The notes below the pieces were generated by a model. It was not told the DNA's origin. It did not search any database and saw only the letters and a list, made by a program, of their open reading frames with translations. Made by a program: the position numbers and the translations under genes. Of a stretch of DNA of 64,000 bases, positions 32,947 to 44,342 are shown piece after piece (positions within the stretch are counted from its first letter, which is position 1; each line of letters opens with the position of its first letter). The stretch comes from Amorphophallus konjac (taxonomy: Eukaryota > Streptophyta > Magnoliopsida > Alismatales > Araceae): assembly GCA_022559845.1 (NCBI GenBank), contig CM040123.1:318475933-318539932 (forward strand), in the 5' to 3' direction.

Positions 32947-35376
32947 TGATGTCCCGAGTTTTTTGGATCCTTCTTTTTGGGTCCCAGAACTGCTTTCTCG
33001 AAGAGTCCAGCTCCGCTGTGTCCGAAATTATGTTTCGGACATCTTTCGTGTTCGGATCGGTGCGATTCGGAGCTGTTTTGGAGGCCCGGAGTGCGTTCCG
33101 CAGCTTTTTCCGCGTGTTTTCAGATTTCCGCGTGTGTGTTTCGGGAAAAGCTACGGAACCCCGTAGTGGGTGAACCAGGTCGTTCACCTACCCGCGGGTG
33201 GCACCGCTGCGATCGGTGCATTTCGAGGATCGAGAATATGTATTTTTCTATTTTTTGGTATTTTTGGCATTTTTCGGATTTTCTATAAATACCCCCTATT
33301 TTTCCTTTTCCCCTTTTCTTCTTTTCCTCTTCTTCTTTCTTCCTCCCGTGAGCCACGGCCGACCGTTGCCCCCCTCTTGCCCGTTGGACTTCGCGGCGCT
33401 CCTTCCCCTCCGGTAACGGGTGGTGGACATCGGTGGTGACGCGGTGACGACGGCGATGGCGAGAGGATCGCGGCGGTGCCCTTTACGTGGCGCGTGGGTG
33501 GAGTTCGTGTTCGAGCAAGATTTGAAGATCGGCAACTTCTCGACGGATTTCGAGCTTCATTGAGATTGGTGGACGGATCCTTGCCCTCTTTACAGCATTC
33601 CTCGTGATTTCGAGGCCGTGGAGAGGTCGAGAGGGGCTAAATTCATGCCGGGAGGGTTATTTTCATGCTTGGGGTTTGAGCGCCAGATCTATTGATTCTT
33701 GGGGTTTTTGATCGATTTGTGGCTCTAGATGCATGCTAGGACGTCTGGGGGATGATTCCCAGTTGTTTTCCCTTCACCAGGGGGGGTGAATGGGCGTGGT
33801 TTTCATATTTCTGGACGTTTTTCGTGAACCGGGCTCGGCCCGTTGTCGCGCTAGGTACCAGGGGCGCGTTTTGTTTGAACATGATGTGTCGTCCGAGCGC
33901 GTTCGTCCGAGAAGACGAATAGTTTGGCGGTTCATGTCACGCCTGGGGCAGGTAGCGCATTCTTGAAGAACGTGCTAGCCTTTCCTAGCACATTCTTGAT
34001 GAATGCGCTAGCTTAGGCTAGCGCCTTCTTGGAGAACATGCTAGCTTCTGCTAGCGCATTCTTCAAGGGTCGCGCCAGGGGACCAGAGGGACCAGAGCGC
34101 GACAGTGTCGCGCCCTGGGTCCCTAGCGCATTAATCCCCCTCCCCGAGCCGTGTTTCCTTTCAGTAATTGTACCTCCGGTGGAGCAAGTCTCGGATCCGG
34201 TTGTGGCGTGTGGCCCGAGGGTTGCCGTGACCACCCAGTGAGAGCCACAGGGGCGCCCGAGGGTCCCCGGAGAATCAATTACCTCGGTAGGGGTGCCGTG
34301 TGACTTGAGGGACGGTTGGACCTCATGCGTGTCCCCGGCATCAGTACCTACCATTTTGGTTACCAAGAGTCTGTGTTAGTGTGTTAGTCGGTGGTTTCCG
34401 TGAGTCGAGTCTCACCTCCGGTGACACGTCCACTAGTCGTAGCCTTCTTATGGCACGCGGTGCTGACCCACCCGGGAGTGGTGGAGCGGCTGACCCGAGA
34501 GAGACGGTGAGTAGGTTGGTTACCGTAGGGCCCTCGCATACAGCCGAGTCCGGGCTTAGGGGGAATTACCAGCTAGAGGATAGGCCTAGGGCGTATGGTC
34601 TGAGTGTGCCCACGGGGCTGAGGGTTTCGGACCCGCGCTGACGAGCACGACCTCCGCTAGTCCTTGTTTTGTAGTACTGGTTACTGTGTGTGTCTGAGTC
34701 TCACGCCCGGGGCGTTGTAGCTAGACACTTGTGACGCGGTGTAAGACGTCAGGGGACGCATCCGGTCGTTCTTCTAGTGGGTGGTGCTCCTGTTTGCTGG
34801 CAGGTATAGACTCGAGTTTTGTCGGACCAAGGTTTTGTGGTACGGTATTGTAGAGCGGGCAGCTTTTCCGTTTATCTGCTTCAGCGTGAGGTTCTACCGT
34901 ACTTCTGCTAGGTGGTGTTACCTTCCGTGGTTGCTCGCGCCTTACAGCTATTTTTCTCGTTGTGCGTTGGGGGTCCGGGGGATCCCTACTGGGGCAATGA
35001 AATGAGGCTCACCCCTGCTTTTCAGGTGAGGCGGGGTCGTCGAGAGGTGCGGCCGAGTTTCAGCGTGGTTCTTCTAGCCAGGGTTAGTCGCCAGTCTGCC
35101 AGAGTCGGGGGATGCCCCGTGTAGTTGTACTTTTCTTTCTGTTGATTGTACTTTATTTGGACATGAGACTCTGTGGACCTCGTAGCAGTTTATTTATTTA
35201 TATTATGCTGTGCATTTTATTTTAGATTATTGTGCTATCTCTGCAGTTGCTTTAGCTTCTCTTGTACTCCCACACCATCCCTTTTTACCCTTCCGAGTCT
35301 TCGGGCATGTGGGTTGGTGGGCCGAGATTCGAGACGCGCCGGTTCCTTTCCGGTACTCGGATCCCGGGTCGTCACA
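32947..35376 (+). mobile_element. 5' LTR of chromovirus-like element
   Basis: About 2,430 bp, from TGATGTCCCGAG to GTCGTCACA. A TATA-like CTATAAATACCCCC lies near 33285, followed by a pyrimidine-rich start region. Homologous to 40080-42537 and, more distantly, to LTR D (6561). Confidence 0.88.
33952..34075 (+). repeat. AGCGC-TTCTTGAAGAA-GCGCT inverted-repeat cluster, 5' LTR
   Basis: Four successive dyads of ~25 bp at about 33953, 33985, 34016 and 34050. Each is of the form CTAGCGC-ATTCTTG followed by AAGAA-CGTGCTAG, with transitions in several arms. The corresponding 3' LTR copies (41093-41215) are closer to the GCGCG/CGCGC form. Confidence 0.85.
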
Positions 35377-35378
35377 GT

Positions 35379-35391
35379 TGGTATCAGAGCC
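35379..35391 (+). other. Primer-binding site of chromovirus-like element
   Basis: TGGTATCAGAGCC, two bases after the 5' LTR end; complement of plant initiator methionine tRNA 3' end. Confidence 0.95.
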
Positions 35392-35527
35392 TAGGTTGTG
35401 GTGGTACATCAGAACTTGAAACGATCGCAGTGGTCCAAAGGTCCATGAATGTCCTGTACAGTTGGCGACTGGCGTAGGGCTCTGCGTGTTTTTGTTAACA
35501 TCGTTGATTATTTTGTTAGCAGGTGTT

Positions 35528-36789
35528 ATGGCGCCTAGGAGAGCGACTCGTTCCCAGTAGGGAGAGTCGGGTGGGGGCCAGGAAGGGCAGAGCAGAGCAG
35601 AGCAGAGCTCCCAGCAGATGCAGCTGAGAGGGCGAGAGTTCCCGGACCAGAGGAGTTCTTCCGGGGCATGTACCAGTATGTTATTCAGCAGCAGCAGTAT
35701 CAGCAGCCGCCGCAGCAGCGGCAGCAGGGCGGTGATGCTGGTGAGGGATCATCCTCTCGAAGTAACCGCGCGTTGAGAGATTTCTTGCAGTACCAGCCGT
35801 CTACTTTCAGCGGGCAGCCAGATTCAGAGGTGGCCAGAGAGTGGTTAGATGACATGGAGCGAGTGTTCAGTTCGATGGAGTGTCCTGTGGAAGAGAAGGT
35901 GGTGTTGGCTACGTATCGATTGCAGGGTCCATCCCGGACTTGGTGGACGTCAGAGTGGGGAGAAGTGTTTCAGTCCCGTCCCCTTCGGCAGATCTTGTGG
36001 CAGGAGTTCGTCCCGGCTTTCGAGCGTGCTTTTTGTCCGTCTTTTCTCAGGTCACAGAAGCTGTGTGAGTTTTTGGACGTGGTCCAGGGTGACATGACCG
36101 TGGTGCAGTACAGGTCCAGGTTCGTTGAGTTGGGCCGTTATGCACCGCATATTGTGGCGGATGAGACGGTGCGGACTGATCAGTTTATTGGGGGTATGAG
36201 GTTGGAGCTGAGGTATCCTTTGCTTGCGTCAGTGTTGACCAACTTGGATGCGGCTTGCAGAGCAGCATCGGCACTGGAGAGAGACATGCAGAAGGTTCGA
36301 GGTCAGGGCAGTGCGGGTCAAATGCAGATGAGTTTTGGTCAGTCGGCATCTGTGCAGCAGCAGAGTTCTGTCCAGATTTCAGCGGGTGGTTCAGGGACGT
36401 CCCCGTCCGGGGCGTCGGCAGCAGATTCGTCATCTCCAGGATCGAAGCTCAAGAAGTTGCTCTAGGAAGCTGGTTTTGGCAGGAGGCGCCGTGGTCGTGG
36501 AGATCAGGCGTAGCAGTTTGTGGGTAGTGTTCAGCAACCTACCCAGTTCCAGCATCAGGGTTCAGTGAGTGGTTCTCAGGGCAAGTGTCCTCGGTGCGGC
36601 GATTCTCATCCAGGCAGGTAGTGTACGGTGCCCGTGGTTTGCTTTAGGTGTGACCAGCCAGGGCACATGGTGTGTGACTGTCTGCAGAGACCGCATCAGC
36701 CGCACGAGTTTCAGTAGCAGCAGCAGTTTCAGCTCCAACAGATGCCGTCGCAGCCGCAGTAGTACCAGCAGTAGGGTCAGTATCCTCAG
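35528..36789 (+). pseudogene. Chromovirus-like gag with CCHC knuckle, many TAG stops
   Basis: The natural start is probably the ATG at 35528, whose frame meets TAG at 35558-35560 and shifts by one base before ~35660. From 35668 the frame gives a Gln-rich N-terminus, then the capsid core (FLQYQPSTFSGQPDS, REWLDDMERVF, LATYRLQGPSRTWW, WQEFVPAFERAFCP). After TAG at 36463-36465 the same frame continues to the nucleocapsid knuckle CFRCDQPGHMVCDC near 36640 and a Gln-rich linker. Six TAG codons fall between 36463 and 36778, most at sites where Gln (CAG) is expected. Gag forms the particle and binds RNA; this copy is dead. Confidence 0.88.
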
Positions 36790-37290
36790 TTGACTCGGTC
36801 AGCTACCATAGGGAGGCAGAGAGCCCGAGGCAGAGCTACCCACATTACCAGAGCAGAGGCTGAGGCGTCCCAGTTGGTGGAAGGTACTATTCCGATTCTT
36901 GGTTGCGCGGCTCGAGTTTTGTTCGATTCTGGTGCATCTCATTCGTTTATTTCAGAGAAGTTTGCTCAGAGTGCCGAGGAGTCGACGACTGAGGTGTCCT
37001 GTGATCTGGCAGTGGAGTTGCCTACTGGTGACTTCATGCTCATCCCGTACTTCTTCGAGAAGGTGCCAATGTAGGTGGATGGGCGGAACTTACCGGCCAG
37101 GCTTTATGCGTTGCCACTTCAGGACTTTGATGTGATTTTGGGCATGGATTGGCTCGAGGCCCATCATGCCTTGGTGGATTGCGGCTCGAAGAGGGTCTAC
37201 TTCCGGTAGCTTCGTGGACCCACCCTTTATTTCCAAGGTATCCGGTCTTCCTCCTCCTGTTTTCTTATCTCGGCTATTAGGGCTTGTAGA
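36790..37290 (+). pseudogene. Retroviral-type aspartic protease region
   Basis: Same frame as gag. The active-site motif is LFDSGASHSFIS near 36921, with the second conserved block DFDVILGMDWLEAHHALVDC near 37126-37185. Stops TAG at 37072-37074 and 37207-37209 interrupt it. The protease would process the Gag-Pol precursor. Confidence 0.88.
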
Positions 37291-39185
37291 TTGCTTGACA
37301 CGGGTTGTCAAGGTTTTCTCGCTTCTGTGGTTTTGGTCGATCGGCAGTGTCCGGATGTGGAGGACCTCCCAATTGTGTGCGAGTTTTTCGATGTTTTTCC
37401 TGAGGAGTTGCCAGGGTTGCCACCACAGCGAGAGATTGACTTCGTGATTGAGGTGGTACCTGGTACGGCGCCTATGTCGAAGGCCCCTTACCGTATGGCA
37501 CCGGCGGAGTTGAGAGAGATGAAGGCGCAGTTGCAGGAGTTGCTGGCCAAGGGGTACATTCATCCTAGCTTCTCCCCTTGGGGTGCGCCGGTGTTATTTG
37601 TGAAGAAGAAGGATGATAGTTTGAGGCTATGCATCGACTACCGGCAATTGAACCAGGCGACTGTTAAGAACAAGTATCCGTTGCCCCGGATTGATGACTT
37701 GTTTGATCAGCTTCAGTCAGCCCGGGTGTTTTCGCAGATTGATTTGAGATCGGGTTATTATCAGCTGCGGATTCGAGAGTCCAATGTGGAGAAGACGGCG
37801 TTTCGCTCGAGGTATGGGTATTATGAGTTCTTGGTGATGCCGTTGGGCTCACCAATGCCCCCGCGGCATTTATGGATTTGATGCATAGGGTGCTCCATCC
37901 ATATCTAGACCAGTTCGTGGTCGTGTTTGTGGACGACATCCTTGTGTATCCGTGGTCTACCGAGGAGCATGTGCATCATTTGAGAGTGATGTTACAGACC
38001 CTTCGTGATCACCAGTTGTATGCCAAGCTCAGCAAGTGTGAGTTTTGGCTTCGTGAGGTGCACTATTGGGGGCACGTGATTTTTGGTGAAGGTGTTTTCG
38101 TGGACCCAGCTAAGGTCGAGGCTGTGGTGCAGTGGCCAAGGCTGAGTTCTGTCACGGAGATTTGGAGCTTTTTGGGGCTTGCGGGCTATTATCGGAGGTT
38201 CATCCAACATTTTTCTCGTATTGCGGCCCCGATGACCAGGCTTACGCGGAAGGATGTGTCGTTCGTCTGGACGGAGGAGTGTGAGCAGAGCTTCATGAAG
38301 CTGAAGAGATTGCTCACGACTGCTCCGGTGTTGGTGTTGCCTTCAGGATCGGGAGGCTTTGTGGTGTGTATAGACGCTTCCAGGGTAGGTATGGGTGCTA
38401 TGCTGATGCAGCACGGTGGAGTTGTGGCGTATGCATCTCGGCAGTTGAAGTCACATGAGGAGAACTACCCTACTCATGATCTTGAGTTGGCGGCGGTGAT
38501 TTTTGCTTTGAAGATCTGGAGGCACTATCTGTATGGTGAGAAGTTCGAGATGTTCACTGACCATCAGAGTTTGAGGTACGTGTTTACCCAGAAGGATCTT
38601 AACCTCAGGCAGAGGAGGTGGATGGAGTACATGAAGGATTATGATTTTACTCTGTCGTATCAGCCTGGCAGGATGAATGTCGTGGCTGATGCCTTGAGCA
38701 GGAAGGTGGTGGTCAGTCAGATGTTGTTGAGGAAGTGGAGGTTATGGGAGCAGGTTCCGGCCATGACTTTTAGGCTCAAGATCCCTCGGGATCGGGGTTC
38801 GGCTATTCTTGCAAGCTTGACTGTCACGCCAGCTATTCGTCGTCAGGTGACTGAGGCTCAGCGTGCGGACCCCGAGCTACCCCAGATTTTGTCATTGGCC
38901 GAGGTGGAGTTTGGTGAGGATGGAGCCGCGAGGTTCCGAGGTAGGTTGTACGTCCCAACCGAGGAGCAGACGAGACGCGCGGTGTTGCGAGAGGCTCATG
39001 GGAGCCGGTATGCCGTGCACCCCAGATCGGCGAAGATGTACCAGAACCTGAAGAGGCAATTTTGGTGGCCTGGTATGAAGAGAGATGTTGCGGAGTTCAT
39101 GGCCAGGTGCCTGATCTGTCAGCAGGTGAAGGCTGAGCACCAGCGACCGGGAGGTACACTTCAGCCCTTGGATATTCCTGTGTGA
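37291..39185 (+). pseudogene. Reverse transcriptase, RNase H and integrase zinc finger
   Basis: RT begins with the [18 protein letters not shown] motif, then [32 protein letters not shown] and, after a frameshift, the catalytic [11 protein letters not shown] near 37920. The frameshift is a lost base near 37846, where MPLG replaces the usual MPFG. RNase H ([43 protein letters not shown]) and the integrase HHCC finger ending [11 protein letters not shown] follow in one frame up to TGA at 39183-39185, where Trp is expected (TGG-to-TGA). Confidence 0.92.
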
Positions 39186-40012
39186 AAGTGGGACCACGTG
39201 ACCACTGATTTCGTGGTGGGGTTGCCGAGACATCCAGTGGGCAGGATAGTATCTGGGTGCTGGTGGATAGACTGACGAAGACGGCGCGGTTACTGCCGGT
39301 CAAGGTCAGTTGGAGCGTGCATCGTTTGGCTCGTTTGTATGTGGAGCGGATCGTTCCGTTGCATGGAGTTCCCATCTCCATTGTGTCTGATCGTGATCCC
39401 CGCTTCACTTCTGGATTCTGGAGGAGCTTCCAGAAGGCTCTAGGCACCGATTTGGCATTTAGCTCGGCGTATCATCCTCAGTCAGACGGTCAGTCTGAGA
39501 GGACCATCCAAACTTTGAAGGACATGTTGAGGTCGTGTTGCCTGGATTGGCAAGGGAGTTGGATCCACCACTTACCGTTAGTGGAGTTTGCCTACAACAA
39601 TGGCTATCATTCGAGCATTGGTATGGCACCGTACGAGGCATTGTACGGGTGACCTTGTCGGACTCCGCTTGATTGGTTCGAGGTGGGAGTGCGTGTCCTG
39701 ATAGGACCGGATTTGGTGCAAGCATCTGATCCGACAGAAGATGTTGGCTACGTAGAGCCGATAGAAGAGCTATGCCGATCGGAGGAGGCAACCCCTCAGT
39801 TTTGCTATAGGTGAGCTATGCTGTAGGTGTAGGTGACCCCAGACTTGTCCCTTCCAGAGTACCCTGTCCGTATTGAGGATCGGCGTGAGCAGCGTTTGCG
39901 GAACAAGGTTATTCCTCTGGTTAAGGTGGTCTGGCCGCGTCACTCTGGTAGTGAGGCGTCATGGGAGCGTGAGGATGAGATGCGGGATCTGTATCCTTAT
40001 TTGTTCGGGTGA
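39186..40012 (+). pseudogene. Integrase core and chromodomain-like tail, partly deleted
   Basis: A frameshift near 39240 separates the first catalytic Asp (TTDFVVGLPRH) from the next block. From 39257 the core has VSDRDPRFTSGFW and PQSDGQSERTIQTLKD (second Asp and Glu). TGA at 39650-39652 fits CGA-to-TGA. The usual ~100-residue C-terminal GPF region is largely missing after GPDLVQASD; TGA and two TAG follow. The final segment (PVRIEDRREQRLRNKVIPL, then VWPRHSGSEASWE, ending YPYLFG, stop 40010-40012) is the chromodomain-like tail of Tekay/Del-type chromoviruses, which targets integration to chromatin in that group. Confidence 0.88.
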
Positions 40013-40066
40013 GTCTTCTCCCCTCTCCCTGTGGCCTGTCCTTAATTTCGAGGATGAAATTCATTT

Positions 40067-40078
40067 AAGGGGGAAGGG
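40067..40078 (+). other. Polypurine tract of chromovirus-like element
   Basis: AAGGGGGAAGGG directly before the 3' LTR (TGTGATG at 40080), after FEDEIH-type codons at about 40048-40065. Confidence 0.9.
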
Positions 40079-40079
40079 C

Positions 40080-42537
40080 TGTGATGTCCTGAGTTTTTCA
40101 GATCCTTCTTTTTGGGTCCCAAAATTGCTTTCTTGAAGAGTCCAGCTCTGTTGTGTCTGAAATTATGTTTCGAACATCTTTCGTGTTCGGATCGGTGCGA
40201 TTCGGAGCTGTTTTGGAGGCCCGGAGTGCGTTCCGCGGCGTTTTCCGCGTGTTTTCTGATTTCCGCGTGTGTGTTTCGGGAAAAGCTACGGGACCCCGTA
40301 GCGGGTGAACCGGGTCGTTCACCTACCCGCGGGTGGCACCATTGCGATCGGTGCATTCCGAGGATCGAGAATATGTATTTTTCCATTTTTTGGTATTTTT
40401 GGTATTTTCTAGATTTTCTATAAATACCCCCTATTTTTCCCTTTTCCTCTTCCCTTTTTCTTCTTTTCCTCTTCTTCTTTCTTCCTCCCGTGAGCCACGG
40501 CCGACCGTTGCCCCCCTCGTGCCCATTGGACTTCGCGGCGCTCCTTCCCCTCCGGCAACGGGTGGTGGACATCGGTGGCGACGCGGCGACGACGGCGGCG
40601 GCGAGAGGATCGCGACGGTGCCCTTTTCATGGGGCGTGGGTGGAGTTCGTGTTTGAGCTAGATTTGAAGATCGGTGACTTCTCGGTAGATTTTGAGCTTC
40701 ATTGAGGTAGGGGGACGGATCATTGCCCTCTTTACAGCATTCCCCGTGATTTCTAGGCCGTGGAGAGGCCGAGAGGGGCTAAATTCATGTCGGGAGGGTT
40801 ATTTTCATGTTTATGGTTTGAGCGTCGGATCCATTGATTTTTGGTGTTTTTGATCGATTTGGGGCTCTAGATGCATGCTAGGACGTCTGGGGGATGATTC
40901 CCCGTTGTTTTCCCTTCACCAGGGGGGGGTGAATGGGCGTGGTTTTCAGATTTCTGGACATTTTTCGCGAACTGGGCTCGGCCCGTTGTCGCGCTAGGTA
41001 CCAGGGGCACGTTCTGTTTGAACACGCTGTGTCGTCCGAGCGCGTTCGTCCGAGAAGACGAACAGTTTGGCGGTTCATGTTGCGCCTGGGGCAGGTAGCG
41101 CGTTCATGAAGAACGCGCTAGCCTTTCCTAGCACGTTCTTGATGAATGCGCTAGTTTAGGCTAGCGCCTTCTTGGAGAACGCGCTAGCTTCTGCTAGCAC
41201 GTTCTTCAGGGGTCGCACCAGGGGACCAGAGCGCAACAGTGTCGCGCCCTGGGTCCCTAGCGTGTTAATCTCTCTCCCCGAGCCGCGTTTCCTTTCAATA
41301 ATTGTACCTCTGGTGGAGCGAGTCTCGGATCCGGTTGTGGCGTGTGGCCCGAGGGTTGCCGTGAGCACCTAGTGAGAGCCACAGGGGCGCCCTGGGGTCC
41401 CCAGAGAATCAGTTACCTCGGGAGGGGTGCCGCGTGACTTGAGGGACGGTTGGACCTCATGCGTGTCCCCAGCATCCGTACCTACCGTTTTGGTTACCGA
41501 TAGTCTGTGTTAGTGTGTTAGTCGGTGGTTTCCGTGAGTCGAGTATCACCTCCGGTGACACGTCCACTAGTCGTAGCCTTCTTACGGCACGCGGTGCTGA
41601 CCCACCCGGGAGTGGTGGAGCGGCTGACCTGAGAGAAACAGTGAGTAGGCTGGTTACCGTAGGGCCCCCGCGTACAGCCGAGTCCGGGCTTAGGGGGAAT
41701 TACCAGCTAAAGGACAGGCCTAGGGCGTATGGTCTGAGTGTGCACATAGGACTGAGGGTTTCGGACCCGCGCTGACGAGCGCGACCTCAGCTAGTCCTTG
41801 CTTTGTAGTAGTGGTTACTGTGTGTGTCTGAGTCTCGCGCCCGGGGCGTTGTAGCTAGACACTTGTGACGCGGTGTAAGACGTCAGGGGACGCATCCGGT
41901 CGTTCTTCTAGTGGGTGGTGCTCCTGTTTGCTGGCAGGTATAGACTCGAGTTTTGTCGGACCGAGGTTTTGTGGTACGGTACTGTAGAGCAGGTGGCTTT
42001 TTCGTTTATCTGCTTCAGCGTGTGGTTCTACCGTACTTCTGCTAGGTGGTGTTACCTTCCGTGGTTGCTCGCGCCTTACAGCCGTTTTTCTCGTTGTGCG
42101 GTGGGGGTCCGGGGGATCCCTACTGGGCCAATGAAATGAGGCTCACCCCTACTTTTCAGGTGAGGCGGGGTCGTCGAGAGGTGCGGTCGAGTTTCAGCGT
42201 GGTTCTTCTAGCCAGGGTTAGTCGCCAGTCTGCCAGAGTCGGGGGATGCCCCGTGTAGTTGTACGCCGGTGGATGTCCCGTGTAGTTGTACTTTTCTTTC
42301 TATTGACTGTACTTTATTTGGACATGAGACTCTGTGGACCTTGTAGCAGTTTATTTATTTATATTATGCTGTGCATTTTCTTTTAGATTATTGTGCTATC
42401 TCTGCAGTTACTTCAGCTTCTCTTGTGCTCCCACACCATCCCTTTTTACCCTTCCGAGTCTTCGGGCTCGTGGGTTGGCGGGCCGAGATTCGAGACGCGC
42501 CGGTTCCTTTCCAGTACTCGGATCCCGGGTCATCACA
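40080..42537 (+). mobile_element. 3' LTR of chromovirus-like element
   Basis: 2,458 bp, TGTGATG to CATCACA. It is longer than the 5' LTR mainly because of a ~27-bp tandem duplication near 42252-42290 (GATGCCCCGTGTAGTTGTAC then GATGTCCCGTGTAGTTGTAC). Most visible differences between the LTRs are C/T or G/A. Confidence 0.9.
41093..41215 (+). repeat. AGCGCG inverted-repeat cluster, 3' LTR
   Basis: Counterpart of 33952-34075. The best dyad runs TAGCGCGTTCATGAAG then AACGCGCTAG (about 41096-41121). Three more follow to about 41215. Confidence 0.87.
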
Positions 42538-44342
42538 CCCTATAACCTGAAATTTACATTAATGAAAAAGGAGAGAGATAACTCGAATCGTTGCGAAATA
42601 TTTCGTGCTAAGGCAAGGGCGTCTAAGCCACTTTATTTATTCATCGTCCATTTCGTGTTCGGAAAGTATTCTGAGTCGAAAGTAAGACGAAGACATGAAT
42701 AATCTTTGGGTAAATGTCTGTCGGAAATGCGGAAAGTTTGATGTCTAGTAATAAAAGGAGCGGGATGAATCCGGTGAGCATAGGTCGGATTCGAAGAGTT
42801 CTTGGCCCAAGGCAAAGTCAGGCCATGACCATGGCGGGGTGGTCCCCGAGATCCAAGCCTGGCTTGCGAGGGCATCATTTCTATTCCCTTCACACAAGGT
42901 CTAGGGGATGAGGGGCCCCGGATCAGACACCATTAGTTCTTGAGTATTATATTTATTATTGTTATATATATATTTATTTATTGGTTGATCATGTATTATC
43001 AGTCGACTGAAGATGAAAGTGAGTCGACTCGGGTCAAGGGACAGGTCAACCTGGGTCTTGGCAGGTCGACTCGACTGAAAATGCAGATCAGTAGACTGAA
43101 CCCTTGGGTTTGTCGACCTTAACCAGAGGGCGTGTCAACCTGAACAGGGAGCAAGTCGACTGAAGATGAAAATCTGCTGACCTGAACATAGTGACACGTC
43201 GACCTGAGCCACATGTAAGTCGACCTACTCCTGGGTAGGTAGCTGAACCCCCTTTGTTTGGTGCTCATCGTTACAGATTTAGTCTAATGGGTTAGGGGGT
43301 TATCAGATCCTCCTCCCCTACTCTTATTTCATACATTTCTTTCTCTTCTTTCTCTCTTTTCTTTGTTTTCTTTTTTTAAAATAAACAGGCCAGGGGCCCT
43401 TTACCTCTATTGACAGAGGTTTACCTCTATCGACAGAGTTTTACCTCTGTCCCTTCTTTTTTTGCTTTGTCTCCTTTTTTGTTTTGCTTTGTTTTGCTTT
43501 GTTTTTTGTTTTATTTTTTTTCTCTTCTCTTCTTTTTCTTTTTTGTTTATCTTTTTTTTTGGTACGCGAGACACTCATAGGGGAAAATGGGCCGCTTAGG
43601 CTCAAATCAGTCGACCTGGCCATGGGTCAGTCGACTGATTCCCATGACAGGTCGATTGACCCCATGGCAGGTAGACTGAAATTTTTTTATACTATTTCCT
43701 TTGTTCATTTTCTTGTCTCCCTTTCATTATCACCATCTTGTTATCACTCATTTTTTGTATTATTCATGTATAGATATTTTTTTTGTTTCTTTACTCATTT
43801 CCTTATTTCGTTGTTTGATTTGTATAATTCCTCTCCCTTCTTTTTTTATTTTTTAATCTTTCTCTTTGGTTATCATTTGATTATTATTATTATATTGTAT
43901 TTTTATCTTCTCCTTTTTATTATTATCCTTTTTTGTTTTTTGTTTTATCATACGTCTTTCGTCATCACCGCATTTCATTTATTTCTTCCTCCCTTTTTAT
44001 TACTGAATTTACAGTCGATTCGGGTATCTAACGAAATTTTGATAGCACCTCCCCTAGACCCAAGGCATTTGAGGGGTGGATAGAGGGTGCACATCCCCGG
44101 AGAATTCGAGATGCTCCCTTAAATATTCGGATATGCCCATTGTAGTGGCATACCGTGTTACGCCTACACCGCGAATAGGGGGAAAGTAGCAAGGGTGTTT
44201 GATGGTATGAGACACTAAGATGCATCACTGACCCTTTTTTTTACTCTCTCTGATGGAGCGCAAAAGAGTGGATGAGGCTCGATGCCCCTTTACGGCCAAA
44301 GCCCGTGACGGAAGAGAATTGCGAGGAGAACTCAACACATAA
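42538..44342. other. Unassigned non-coding, probably retroelement-derived sequence
   Basis: No recognised coding domain. It begins CCCTATAACCTG directly after the chromovirus LTR. 43001-43230 and 43606-43676 hold scattered GTCGACTGA/GTCGACCTGA motifs. 43310-43570 and 43690-44000 are T/C-rich low-complexity DNA. A 199-codon plus-strand frame at 43484 consists almost entirely of Phe, Leu, Ser, Cys and Tyr from this T-rich tract. Confidence 0.5.
43001..43226 (+). repeat. Scattered GTCGAC motif cluster
   Basis: Seven exact GTCGAC hexamers in ~220 bp (about 43002, 43023, 43066, 43114, 43155, 43197 and 43219) plus variants such as GTCAACCTG. Most are followed by TGAA, TCG or CTGA. Three further copies or variants lie at 43609-43660. 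They are not arranged as perfect hairpins. Confidence 0.75.

Larger units (their letters stand above)
32945..42537 (+). mobile_element. Chromovirus-like Ty3/Gypsy element (Tekay/Del-like), full-length but decayed
   Basis: 5' LTR, methionine-tRNA PBS, gag with CCHC knuckle, protease, RT, RNase H, integrase, chromodomain-like tail, PPT and 3' LTR, all on the plus strand. The 3' LTR has termini TGTGATG and CATCACA; the 5' LTR lacks the first two bases. Flanks (GGGGC or GGCAG at left, CCCTA at right) are not duplicated. LTRs differ by many transitions, so the insertion is old. At least nine TAG codons and three frameshifts rule out an active copy. Confidence 0.9.

Noticed and set aside
43484..44083. 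199-codon hydrophobic frame resembling a membrane protein
   Set aside because: Produced by a T/C-rich low-complexity tract (long runs of Phe, Leu, Ser); no domain, and non-coding surroundings.
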